This document shows positions 9,982 to 20,763 of a stretch of 64,000 nt of DNA, in pieces. The stretch is taken from assembly GCF_051622035.1 (NCBI RefSeq), contig NC_135356.1, positions 806,001 through 870,000 of the forward strand, read 5' to 3'. The stretch comes from Arctopsyche grandis (taxonomy: Eukaryota; Arthropoda; Insecta; Trichoptera; Hydropsychidae). Positions within the stretch are counted from its first letter, which is position 1, and each line of letters begins with the position of its first letter. A program made the translations under genes and the position numbers. The notes beneath the pieces were generated by a model. That model was not told the origin of the DNA and did no database searches. It worked only from the letters and a program-made list of their open reading frames with translations.

Positions 9982-11567
9982 CAGACCCATGACAGGTCGT
10001 TCTTACCACTAGCGTAATTTGCAAAACTTGTGACAAATTTGACAAACATGTGGGAAACACGTATTTATTTTAACACCGGTAGATAGATTGAATAGCAACC
10101 CACATGTGGTGGTGAAAAAAACCGAAAATTTTGAAACTGGGGATGAAAGAAGCAAAGAATCGGTTCACGGTCAGTTTTCGCCCTGTTAACACGCTGCGTA
10201 AATTAACAATTATTGACTTAAAAATAGACTTAAGATTTAATTCTTTTTAAATATTTTAAATATAAGTTGTAAATTAATATTGTTGTGTATAATTCATTGT
10301 GGTTTTACGTTCGCTTTAATATATTTTTTGATTTTTTAATCAAAAACTTTTTTTTTTAAATGGCTCCAAAACAACCATTTCAGAAGATGTGAAAGTGGCC
10401 ATTGCAACGCTTATTAGTGAAAAGACATATAGTTACAGACAAATTGCAAAAAAATTTCATGTTTCTCCCCCTACGGTAGCCCATATTGCACAATTGGTGC
10501 AATCAGGAGTCTCTCCAACTGCTACATTATACGACAAATGTGGGAGAAAACGAAAAACAACACCGCGAACGGATCAAAAAATCATCACCATAGCTTTGGA
10601 GAACCGTAAGGTGCCTAATAAAGGCATTCAAGCTATTCTGAACCAAGAGGATATTGATATTTCCACAACGTAGATTTCGTGAAGAGCCGAACTCCCATAA
10701 AAAAGCCAAAATTGACACCAACGATGAAAAAAAGCTCAGGAACATCAGCAATGAACTGTTGATGATTGGAAAAAGGTATTGTTTAAATATTAATATTAAA
10801 CTAAAAAATACTTGATACTATACCTCCTATGTATGTACTAATTTTTCATTCATTTTAGGTTTGTTTCTCTGACGAAACAATTCTAAGGACAATGACAGAT
10901 GTTGTCCAATACATCAGAAGACGACCTTCCGAGAAGCTGAGCGACGAATGCACCATTCAAACAACAAAATATAATGCATCTGTATGGTGTGATCCGTTAT
11001 TAGCGGAAAAGGGGCTGGACCCATAAGGGGCTGGACCCGTACATTGGGGCAGGATCAATACAAAAAAAAATTGTTGAACGTATTTTTGCCTTATTTTGAA
11101 TAAGAGGGGATGGATGCATATAATTACATTTTTATGCAAGATGTCACACGGCCAAAACAATTAACAACTACCTGACCACAAAAAATATTCGAATTTTTTT
11201 ATGGCCAGGTAATTCATCGGATTTAAATCCGATTGAAAATTGTTGGGGGTATTAAAAAGTATTTTTTATAACAGCCCTAATACTACGTTAGATAATTTAA
11301 AAGAAAAAATAATAGATACATGGAAAAATAATTCAAAAATCAAAAAAACAATACAGTCATGCATAGAGATCAATTCGGGCTGTTATAACAAATAGGGGAG
11401 GGACAACTAAATATTAAGTTAATTACAGTTTTTTTTGTAAATATTATTGATGAATATATTATGCGTGTATAGTAAAAAGTTTTGTTTCATTTCCTATTCT
11501 AAAATTAAACATAATCGACAAAAATCGAGTTTTACGCTAGTGGTAAGAACTTCCTGTCATGGGTCTG
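9982..11567 (+). mobile_element. Complete Tc1-like transposon
   Basis: Flanking TA at 9980-9981 and 11568-11569. The termini CAGACCCATGACAGG and CCTGTCATGGGTCTG are inverted repeats that extend inward ~38 bp with few mismatches (ttcttaccactagcg). At 1586 bp it is the usual Tc1 length. It carries a damaged transposase with an intron-like gap. Confidence 0.93.
10360..11396 (+). pseudogene. Tc1-like transposase, damaged, with candidate intron
   Basis: The start ATG at 10360 is followed by a one-base loss in an A-run that shifts the frame. The body then reads SYRQIAKKFHVSPPTVAHI (helix-turn-helix) and GRKRKTTPRTDQ, typical paired-like Tc1 DNA-binding region. After a stop near 10672 the catalytic part follows. 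First Asp is in VCFSDET (about 10859-10879), second in FMQD (about 11133-11144), and Glu in NPIEN (about 11228-11242); together they form a DDE triad with about 30 residues between the last two. Between GGAAAAAG and GTTTGTTTC lies 10776-10858, which begins GTATTG and ends TTTTAG in frame. Several stops make it inactive. Confidence 0.85.
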
Positions 11568-11569
11568 TA

Positions 11570-12563
11570 TATTTTAAAAGTTCTTGTAGCAACCCAATTC
11601 CTAATATTATTAAACAATGAACCGGACGTTTTAACTAAAACTACATACAACCGTCATAAAATAAAGCTTTTAAGACGCCGGATGAACCGTATGCCGACAA
11701 AAGGCAAAAATAAAACTTTCGAGACTGTCATTATATAAATTATGACGTTATAGTTTGGCATTTTTGATCCCTTTGAAATAAATTCTTTACAAATATTTTC
11801 GTTGCAAAGGGAAACTTTCCGCAAAACAAATAATATTTTATAATATTTTGAGAAGCATAAAAACCAGTTCGGCTCTCGTAAAGTAACTATTTTTTTCATG
11901 ACGGCCCTTTGCTTATCCGCCCACTAGTAATGACTAGTCACCGGACCCAGAAGGTGCCGCGTATTGTTAAAAGGTTGTAAATGCATTGTTAAAGGTTTGC
12001 CGAACCTTTTTTACCAAGGATTTACAACAATGGATCAATGGATAGCACTGTGACTAGCTGGTGTCTAGTAATGACGTCACCGCATGCGCTTCGATGTGTT
12101 GTTTAACCTTTCCTTACCGGGGAAATAAATAAAGTCGACATGACCTCTGATTATGTGAATAACTCTGTATAAGTAGTATATATCAAATCGGGTACAGGTT
12201 TAGCGAAATGTTGTGTGTATGAAAGTGTTGCGTGATTTGTCATTTGTCTTCGCCTTCAGTCGGGTTTGTTTACATTGCTTCTTTTGCTCGATTTTTCACG
12301 ATTGTATACAGAGTGGTCAGCAGTTTGTTTGTGATTCGTGATTATTATTTACGGTAATGATTTTTCATATTGCTATGCTACATTATGAACTACAGCTAGG
12401 ATTGTCGGATTTCATGCAAGTCAAACCGGGACTACACCCCCCCCCCCCCCCAAAACAAAACACATCTTTTTGACTTTTATATACAATAGATATATTTTCA
12501 ATCGAAGTGGTAATATTTAGAATATCTATAATTGATTTTTTTCCCTTCTATTTTTAATATAGG
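11570..12563. other. Unannotated region
   Basis: No gene recognised. A homopolymer C run occurs at 12437-12450. Phrases like actagtaatgactagtcaccgg (11924) and ctagtaatgacgtcaccg (12066) recur and may be ends of an unidentified element. Confidence 0.3.
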
Positions 12564-12630
12564 TTGCGGCTATTTGCAGGTACTATATCTGCAAATGATT
12601 GGCTATTTGCAGGTACTATATCTGCGACAG
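12564..12630. repeat. Two-copy 33-bp tandem repeat
   Basis: ggctatttgcaggtactata followed by tctgc occurs at about 12567 and again at about 12600, separated by aaatgatt. Confidence 0.7.
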
Positions 12631-12639
12631 GCGCAAAAC

Positions 12640-12697
12640 CTTCATTGTAATTGTAGCAATTATCATGTAAATGATAAGTGTTACAACTACAATGAAG
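12640..12697. other. 27-bp hairpin with 4-nt loop
   Basis: Left arm 12640-12666 (CTTCATTGTAATTG...), loop GTAA (12667-12670), right arm 12671-12697 (...TACAATGAAG). The arms pair over 27 positions with two mismatches and one G-U wobble. It is reminiscent of a small-RNA precursor or a tiny foldback element. No expression evidence is available. Confidence 0.75.
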
Positions 12698-12951
12698 AAA
12701 CCAAACTTCTACACACACATACATAGTTACCCAAAAAACGCTCCGCTACAACTGACTCGAATGCATTTCTATAGTCGCTGGCAATATTTGAATTCAGACG
12801 TTCCTCGAATAACAATTGAATTGCGGAAGCTGAACTCGATATTCAAAGTGAGGAGTGTCTGCATATATAAATCAAAGTCAGGAATTGCCGATTACATTTG
12901 ACTTAAGTGTTGAAACGATTTCATATGTGCATGTATAATTTATGTCTAGAT

Positions 12952-14432
12952 CAGCGGTTTCCAAACTGGGAGACGCGGACTATTGCCAGGGGGGCGCCAA
13001 AACTTTTTAATAAAAAAATAATTTTCATACCATAATATCTATAAATAAATAAAACTTCATATCGTAGCTTAACAGTAAAAATTCAATGCATGAATGTTTA
13101 TTTTTATTTTTCTTTCATTTTTAAATATACTTTTAATTCCTATAAAAAATTATCCGGAGAAGAAGATTTTAAAAATTGCGCCCTTGCAAACGCTCTGTTT
13201 TAGCTAAAGATGCCCATTTAATTGCATATGTTCAATATGTCGCGGATAATAATATATTAGAAGGTATATTATTTTGCAAACACATTCTTGGGAAGACCAC
13301 ATCCATTGAAATTTTTAATATAATAGACAGTTTTTTTTGAAGAAAACGACATAAAGTGAAATAATTGCGTTGGACTGTGTACCGACGGAGCTCACTCAAT
13401 GTCCGGACACAAAAAAAGCATTGGTCTTAAAGCATTGTCTTTAAGCAGGTCTTAAAGCATTGTTCAAAAAGAAAGCACCATATGCTATCTGGACACACTA
13501 TGATTCTCAGAGCAGCTCTATTGTCAAAAAATATGAGCGAGGAACTGAACAGCATTTTTACAAAAGTTATAAAAACTACATTAAGAATAGTCCTTTGAGA
13601 GCAAGGCTGTTTGCAAAGCTGTGTGCTGATATGGAAGCTACATAATTATACCTCACTTTTGTATTATTGTGAAGTTCGCTGGCAATCTCGTGCAAAAATG
13701 ATTCTAAAGGGTGTTTGAACTCAAAGAAGAAATAGCAACCTTTCTCGAAGAAAACCAACATGAAGAGCTAATTATACCTCACTTTTGTATGACAAACGAT
13801 AATTTTATTGTTAAACTAGCCTATTTGGTTGAAATTTTTGGAAAATTGAGCGGTTTAAATAAATCAATGCAGGGATCACAAATACACCCACTTGTTCAAA
13901 AAGACAAAGTAAAAGCTTTCATTAAAAAACTTAAGTTATGGAAATCAAATTTACAAAAGAATGAGTTGGATAGGTTTTCACTTTCCAAAGATTTCTTGGC
14001 CACAGCCAATATTGAAGCAAGTAAAAATATTTTTACCGACCACTTGGATGTTTTAGTGCTGCATTTTTCCAATTATTTCAAAGACAATAGTCGAAAAGGA
14101 GTTACGAGTGACACTCTTCATATTGCCCCCAAGATTTGATAAACTTTGTGCCAATAAACAAAAACATCATTCGCATTAAATTTTGATGTGTTAGATGTAG
14201 TTTAATTAGTAATTTAATATAATAAATATACGTGTTCGTATAAATTTATGTTATAGCAAAACCTTTTTATTATTCTGTCTATTGTAGTGTTCAGTATTTT
14301 TTTTTTTAAATAAAGGTTTATTGTTTAAAACGTGTCTATATTATTATATATATTAAAAAATAAAAGGTAGGGAGGCGCGGAAAAAAATTTTTTTTTAGGG
14401 AGGCGTAGTAGCATAAAGTTTGGAAACCGCTG
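12952..14432 (+). mobile_element. hAT element, ZBED5/SCAND3-like
   Basis: Begins CAGCGGTTTCCAAACTGGG and ends with the reverse complement of CAGCGGTTTCCAAACTTTA. Flanking octamers gtctagat and ccctaggt share only CTAG and a final T, so the target duplication is decayed. Internal fragments of transposase follow the ZBED5 order: CTDGAHSMSGH at about 13376, then CEVRWQSRAKMILKGVFELK at about 13675, then the open segment below. Confidence 0.85.
13711..14139 (+). pseudogene. hAT transposase C-terminal-half fragment
   Basis: The segment MFELKEEIATFLEENQHEEL ... LAYLVEIFGKLSGLNKSMQG ... FIKKLKLWKSNLQ matches the ZBED5/ZBED8 and SCAND3 group (VFELREE...FL, LAYL.DIF..LN.LN..MQG, F..KL.LW). The open frame ends at 14139 without the usual dimerisation domain. 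Upstream parts sit in other frames, so no complete protein is made. A related piece with stops is at 13376-13710. Confidence 0.82.
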
Positions 14433-15432
14433 CCCTAGGTAGTCACCGCTCAGTTCGAAGCAACACTTCGCCGAAGTGACTACTACTACCGACCGCTTCC
14501 TGACACCTGAGATGTCCTGAAAATGGCTTCCTGGGAGACGATGGAACTCACCAGTGATGGTCAACACACTTAGGTATTTATCCTTACATTGCCATTGCAA
14601 AAAATAATATTGTCGCCATTTTGGTTATGCATTTTGTTTCCATAGTTTTTGCGATTACTTTTAAGATTGTAAAGCGGTGTCTACGCTCGACGAATTCACA
14701 ATAACGGGCGCTGTATAATATTGTATGTCTGTACATCGGTTTCAATTTGATTCGGCCATTTTTTATTGCGCAGTTTGCACTTTCTTTGTTTGCGTTTTTT
14801 ACAGGTATTCCTCGACTTTTATTTTTGGATTCAGTGTGACAGCATGCTATACACCTATTCACATACACTACGCAAGCGCATTTGTTCGCGACAACTCTCA
14901 GTAACAGACCTATACTAACCGTGACCTTCAGGTGACATCGCCCAATAAATCGATTACTTGCATGTAGGGGAGAAAAGTCTATGTTGACATGCGCATCTGA
15001 GCTCATGGCAACAAGGGGCGGTGAGAGGGGAGGGGATGGGGGAAAGCCGGGGTTGCTTCAATCGATACAGTGTCTGGGTAAATTTTCAGGACCACCCCAT
15101 GGCGCAGGTCAGATCCAGACGAGCCTTCAGCGAGAGAACATCTTGCTGGCAAGTCTCCTGCTTTGTGGAAGACAATGGAGCTCAACAGTGATGGGGCCGC
15201 ACACATACAGGTATTTACGACTGCAACTGCGAAATCAAAAATATTTTTTCCTGTCGCCATTTTGGTTGTGCGTTTTGTTAACGTCATTTCTGCGTTTCTT
15301 TTTGATTGTATCATATTACGCATTCACAATAGCGAGCGTTCTACAATATTCGGTGGCATTTTGTTTCGGCTTTTGGGTGCGTTATGTGGTAAATTCCTAT
15401 TTTTTATTTTATCTATGTTTTTAGTTGTATTG
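14433..15432. repeat. Diverged direct repeat pair
   Basis: About 14530-14690 and 15160-15320 share an ordered set of phrases (aatgga/ctca.cagtgatgg, caggtattta, tgtcgccattttggtt, ttttgtt). This suggests an old tandem duplication of ~630 bp. No protein or RNA family is recognised; the plus-strand frames are not convincing. Confidence 0.5.
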
Positions 15433-17335
15433 TTTTAAATTGGGAATTTTGGGTTTCTTTTGCAATTTTGTTCATTGCAAGCAACCGCAATTGTATGTAG
15501 TTGTAGCTGTACTTTTTTTCCTTTGTGTTATTGGCTGCCTTATTTTGAGGGTTCGAATAAGCATATGTATATACATACATGTGTATGTACGTTTACACCA
15601 GTGGTGGGCCGCAGAAATCTGAAGCCATTTAAACGGGACATTTTGAACATTTTTTTATGAAATTTTATTTTTCATATCGTCAAAAATCATCTAAAAATAT
15701 TAGTTTAAATTAAATTTTTAACAAAAATTACACCACAATGAACATGGTTCAGGGTCGATATCAGAAAAAAGGTAACAGTACTTTGCTTTAAAAATCGCTC
15801 ATATTTTCCACGTTTTTTCAATTATTTTTTTTAATGAAGGCAAGTAAATGGTGACCCCAAGCGACCGCTCGCCCTTCATTCATTGCATGTATGAACAATT
15901 TAAGGGTACGAATTTAAGTGTGTAGACACCAGTGGGGCGCGGCGGAAATTTCTGTTCTTGTCACACGGCCTTGTCATGCGAACATAATAAAAGAGTCCCC
16001 TTGCATTATATATGTATAATATATATGTACTTCTGGGCGTCATAAAATGATTCAATCAGTATATTTTGATTTCTTTCGATGTAGAGAACAAAATGATGGC
16101 CGCTTATAATAAATATAAAAAGATGGAGGGCATTATTCTTAAATTGAAAAAAAGAGAACATTTCCATTTAGATACTATTTGGTAAGCGTATAATATTGGT
16201 AAAAGCCATTATTAAGCATTAAGTATTACCGCCATTTTGAATCGGTTGGCTGAGCGCGCCATTTGGTGCATCATTTGATTGTCTTTTTTGAGATTCAACC
16301 AACTGTGAATTTGTCCTGGGAGAAAAAGGGGGGGGGGGGGTGGCAATTTTTTAAAATTTAAAATCTTGAATCTTTCGGAGTCAATAAACAAATAAAAATT
16401 GTTATGTAAACTATATTCAATTCACCAAATTTTCTTCAATACAATTTTTGCTTGGGGAAAATATTGTATTTCGCAACTATGTACTACGCACATAACCGTT
16501 TGCGTTTTCGAGAAACATATACATACATATTTATGTATACATATCTGCAGTTGCACTGACCGGGAAGATTTTATTTCATAAACGTGACACAATCAATATA
16601 ACGAAAGTTTAAAAATCTTTGAATGCACAATTTGATTTTACCACTGAGCATGGTAAACATTGGTCCCATCCCAACACGTAACATTCTGTTGACAACTTTG
16701 CAATTAATAATTTATTTTTGTTTTACCATCGATGATATGTTATCTGTATGCAGTGGTGTCACCCCAATTTTGGAACAACGGGTTTCAAATTTTTTTTTTA
16801 TGTAATAGTGACTTGAATGAAATTTCTTTTATATATTACCTCAATTTATGATATTTCAAATGATTATTTGTATAAATGCACTAGCTGCTAAATTTGAATT
16901 CAATAGTGTTAGTTGATATTTTTACGTTGCTAGTTTAAATTTTTGACACTCTTCAAGTAAGGGCGAAATCATACAGCGGTGAATGTGGGACTTGGGGTTT
17001 ATTTTTAGATAGTTCAAAACATATAGAAAAAATATCGCGTTTGTGGTATAGTCCTTTGAAAACGATACATTCGACCGTTCGTCGTTGAAATTGTATGGTA
17101 GTATTTATCCTTGCTTGATAGTGATCTATAAAAAAACGACCCTTCGGACCGTTTTCGGTAAAATTCGGTCCGAGGGTCGTTCGTCAGAACGGTGTAAATC
17201 TACATATATTTTTTTATCAAACTTCTCTTTGACTGTTACTAGGAAGGATAGTTCTGAGTGCAGACTGCAGACACATTATACAGTTAGTTTTGCTTGTGCA
17301 TAACGGAAAAAAAGATATTTTCTCTTTAACTGCTA
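15433..17335. other. Unannotated region with possible hAT-like ends
   Basis: CAGTGG-type starts occur in the same orientation at 15599 (CAGTGGTGGGCCGCAGAAAT), 15929 (CAGTGGGGCGCGGCGGAAAT) and 16753 (CAGTGGTGTCACCCC). They resemble hAT termini but I could not pair them with right ends. A G run lies at 16329-16340. No gene is supported. Confidence 0.35.
17136..17180. other. GC-rich hairpin
   Basis: ACGACCCTTCGGACCG (17136-17151) pairs with CGGTCCGAGGGTCGT (17166-17180), one bulged base, loop of 14 nt. It stands out in AT-rich surroundings. Confidence 0.75.
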
Positions 17336-17356
17336 CGTACTAAACTGCGACCTTTT

Positions 17357-17420
17357 TATATATATATATATAAAAAGTATTTTCAAAAAGTATTTTATAT
17401 ATATATATATATATATATAA
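17357..17420. repeat. (AT)n microsatellite with duplicated flank
   Basis: Two AT runs, each followed by aaaaagtatt, indicate slippage or a local duplication. Confidence 0.8.
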
Positions 17421-17439
17421 AAAGTATTTATCAGTATTT

Positions 17440-17968
17440 TCGGAAGAATATTTAAGTTCTTGAAAACATTGGCTCAGCTTCTCTTGATTTTTATACCATC
17501 TTAAATACAATACTTAGAGTGACGTGTAGAAGGAAGTGTAGAAAGATAGAAAGTGTAAGAGGTGTAGAAAGAAAGACAAAAGGTGCAGAAGAAATGACGA
17601 AAAGTGAGGAGCGTGTCGAACGCGCGGCGCCGCACACGAACGCAACAAGAAATGTGTATAGCACTGTTGGGAGTGCAGTACAGACCAAGCTTCTAGCTGC
17701 CCTCGCGCCCCCCCTTCGCCCACTTGAGCAATTCCATCGAAAACCGTACTGCACAAAATCATAAACGATGCCTCACTTTCTGATATTAGTACCGCGATAT
17801 ATGATCATTATTGGATGTATCGGTGTGCGGGCGAGCTTAATACACGCTTAAATATTATTGATATTTTCATATAATATACATACATTTATGTATATAATAA
17901 TATTAATTTTTTCTCAATTTCCTTGGGGGTGCTGCAGTACCGCAGTGCGTATGGACGAGCCGCCACTG
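17440..17968 (+). mobile_element. hAT right-end fragment (CAGTGGCGGCTCGT family)
   Basis: Homologous to the right part of the element at 33331-34717. It shares the tctcttgattttnata region, the gaagtgtagaaa / gtgtaagaggtgtagaa region, and the ending gctgcagtaccgcagtgcg...ACGAGCCGCCACTG at 17968. The left end and transposase are missing. Confidence 0.8.
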
Positions 17969-18707
17969 ATTATAAGTAACTTTTTAGGGAATTCTTGAGA
18001 TTTAAATATTCCAACAAAACGAGTTTCTCGAATTTCGAGATTTAAATATTTACATATTCCGAAAAAATGATATTCTGGAATCTTGATAATCAAATAAAGT
18101 CGAGAAATTAGAAGCTCTAGTCTCAATTCGTCAATATATTATATGTATATATGTATAATATGTATGACAGTTTGGCTTGCCTATATATTTCATAAAATTC
18201 TCGGATTTTTTCGGAATTTTTTTATAATTTAAGTACAGATAATCACAAATTACAAATATTAGTTGCGAGCGTGTCGCGATTTGAATGGGAGTTTCAGGAA
18301 AACGTGGCAACTTTGAATTCTTATTCGCTGTGAAGAAACCAAAATTAATTTCTAGCCTTAGCCTTAAATACGAAGGAGCGCGCACCGGTGGGCTTATGAT
18401 AAACAATCTAATTTCACTGCAATAGTTGACTATTGGGCGATCATTTTAAATTTATTAATCGCCGAATTTGTTTGCGTCTGATTTTGAGCTCACTCTGGTT
18501 CATATGACTTTGTTTAACTATCAATACAAGTAATATTTTCCGGCTCTTGTAATATTTTCCGAAAGCAACTCTCACTGTTTTTTTTTCTTGCATTTTTTAG
18601 AACTTTGGAGTGGATGAGCGCTGCAACCGAGTCCTGCAAATGAGCCTCGACCTTGCACTCAGTTGAATAAAGTAAGTTCTACATTCAGCATAAAATTAAA
18701 ATGAACT
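17969..18707. other. Unannotated region
   Basis: No clear gene. At 18601-18668 a polypyrimidine-AG is followed by an unusually GC-balanced open segment reading FGVDERCNRVLQMSLDLALS then TGA. It could be a short terminal exon but I cannot name a protein. Confidence 0.3.
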
Positions 18708-19316
18708 TTAAGGGGTTATTCTAGTCTAGAGGCATGAATTTTAGGTATTTTATTTATAAATGTTTGAAGAGTACATAAAAAAAAATTCAAAATTCAAAAA
18801 GTTACAGGCTGATGAAGTGGCGCGTCAAAAGAGCGCGTCAAAAAAATGGCGCGCCCTGGTTTACACGATTCCAACCCTCATGGTTATCTGTTAAAATTAA
18901 TTCTTAATCCAAACAAATGCTGCAATCGAAATAATTTTTTTTCGCAAAATAATGGCTGTTTGACCATTTTTTACCAGTTTTTTTGAATTTTTTAAAAATA
19001 GTAAAATTTAAAATTTGTTATGGTTCTAGTTCGTGCGATAGAGTAATGTATAGAGAAGGCTCACACCAAATTTCAAGTAAAACTTGAGATACCATGTCAA
19101 CCGTCTCGAAAAAAGAACTTTCGAGAAAAACGCGTTTAAAGTTTCGGGTAAGGTTACGCGCCGGTTAGATGCCACGTCACTGAAGCAGCGATATCTCCGA
19201 AAATAATTTGGATTTTAAAAATCCGCTTAAACATATTCTTAAAGGTTTAAGCTCTGAAAATATGAAAGAAAAAAAAATCGATTTTTTCAAATTTCTAAAC
19301 TAGAATACCCCCTTAA
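18708..19316. mobile_element. TTAA-flanked MITE
   Basis: TTAA lies at 18708-18711 and 19313-19316. Termini GGGGTTATTCTAGTCTAGA and TCTAAACTAGAATACCCCC are imperfect inverted repeats. At 601 bp with no coding capacity, it is a non-autonomous element using TTAA targets, probably piggyBac-related. Confidence 0.82.
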
Positions 19317-20278
19317 AAAAACTAAGACTGACTATAAATATATGTATTACATGTATACTTGTTTTTTTTTTTATATACAGTATCCGAGTCAATCAATAAC
19401 AGTAAATATTTTTTTAAATATGGAAAGCAGCTTGTCGTGTTTAGAAGAATTAAGACTCTTCGCATCTTCAAAAAAGCAGATCAAATGTTGCATAATACAA
19501 AACGAGCGCATTTAAAAGGTAGTCAAGATTTCTCGTCATTTCTTTAATCGTGATTTTTCGAATGCCTCATTGTTATCGGATGATTTCTACATGTGTGCGA
19601 GTCGATTCAATTTTCGATGACAGTGAAGAAGTATCATGTGTTAAAACATGTGTGTATGTATATATGTAGTTTCGAATTATGAAAGTCACCAAGTTGTCTT
19701 AGATGTGTACATACATATTTTCGTTGTCTGTATGTATGTATGTAAACCAAATATTAAGGATAGAAAAAAATGCCTTTGTGCATCCATATGTTCTATACCC
19801 ATACATATATAATCAATAACGAGTTCTTCATCAGTAAATCATGCTATGTAAAGTTTAATGACAATAGTTTAGTGTATACATAAATAGTAAGGTCACAGAA
19901 AACCTGAATGTATGTAAGAATTGCATAATATATTTTACTTTAATCTATGAAAATATGTACATATGTATCTACATACTTATTATGTATAATAGAGAAAAAA
20001 GTTTCATTCACAAATTCGATCTTGTTGCTCTCAAACTCTTCTTTGTCTTTGGAGCTGCAGCTTCGGATACAGAATTCCATCTCGATTTAGACCCACTTCG
20101 TTCTTCGAAAAGATTGCGTAAATTTTTAAACATTGGTGGTTAATTGTGAGTAAACTTTCAAATTCTGAAAGACACTGTCTGTCATTGTATGAAATTAATC
20201 AAAATATGTATAATCAAATGTCCGGTTTACACTCAATTCTCAATCGGTTAATGTATATAGTATTTTTTCTTAATCGTA
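19317..20278. other. Unannotated AT-rich region
   Basis: Contains several tacatatgta-type palindromes. Short frames at 19359 and 19955 have no recognisable family. Confidence 0.35.
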
Positions 20279-20731
20279 TAAAACAATACTGCGAGTAATA
20301 TCGGCATCCGGCGTTATCATGACTTATCGTTATCACCATCGAATGTACATACTAAGGTGATGTCACGATATCATAATTGCTCTCGATATTGGAGGTGTCT
20401 AGACTTAAAGTTGACGTAGTCATATTCTGCTCTCGAAACATTCTAGTCGTTCTCACTGTATTATAATGTGATGTGCGATTTACTATTTATTTAATGCATC
20501 TTTCGTTTTGATGCTAGTAATAATATTAATAATGTGTTCCATCCAAAAATTGTTCCTTATCATTATTTTCATTTTCACAAATATATTCAACTAATTTTTT
20601 TACTGATGTAATTAAAAATGTCTTATTGTCATTTGATTGTACACCATTTATGTAATTAAATTTCGACTTTTTGATGATAGAAAAGTCCAAATCGATACAT
20701 AGATAGACAAGTCCAATCAAGTAAACGAAGC

Positions 20732-20763
20732 GTTGTAGTTGAATTATACGTATGCAACTACAA
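20732..20763. other. Conserved stem-loop in array unit
   Basis: TTGTAGTTG and CAACTACAA, separated by aattatacgtatg, pair perfectly. The stem-loop is preserved in the other units (near 22199, 23928 and 25688). Confidence 0.7.

Noticed and set aside
14981..15424. 147-codon plus-strand frame in a more GC-rich stretch
   Set aside because: Several frames on both strands are open here and none shows a family motif. It overlaps a diverged direct repeat.
16753..16800. CAGTGGTGTCACCCC as a complete hAT element
   Set aside because: No matching right end or target duplication was found nearby.
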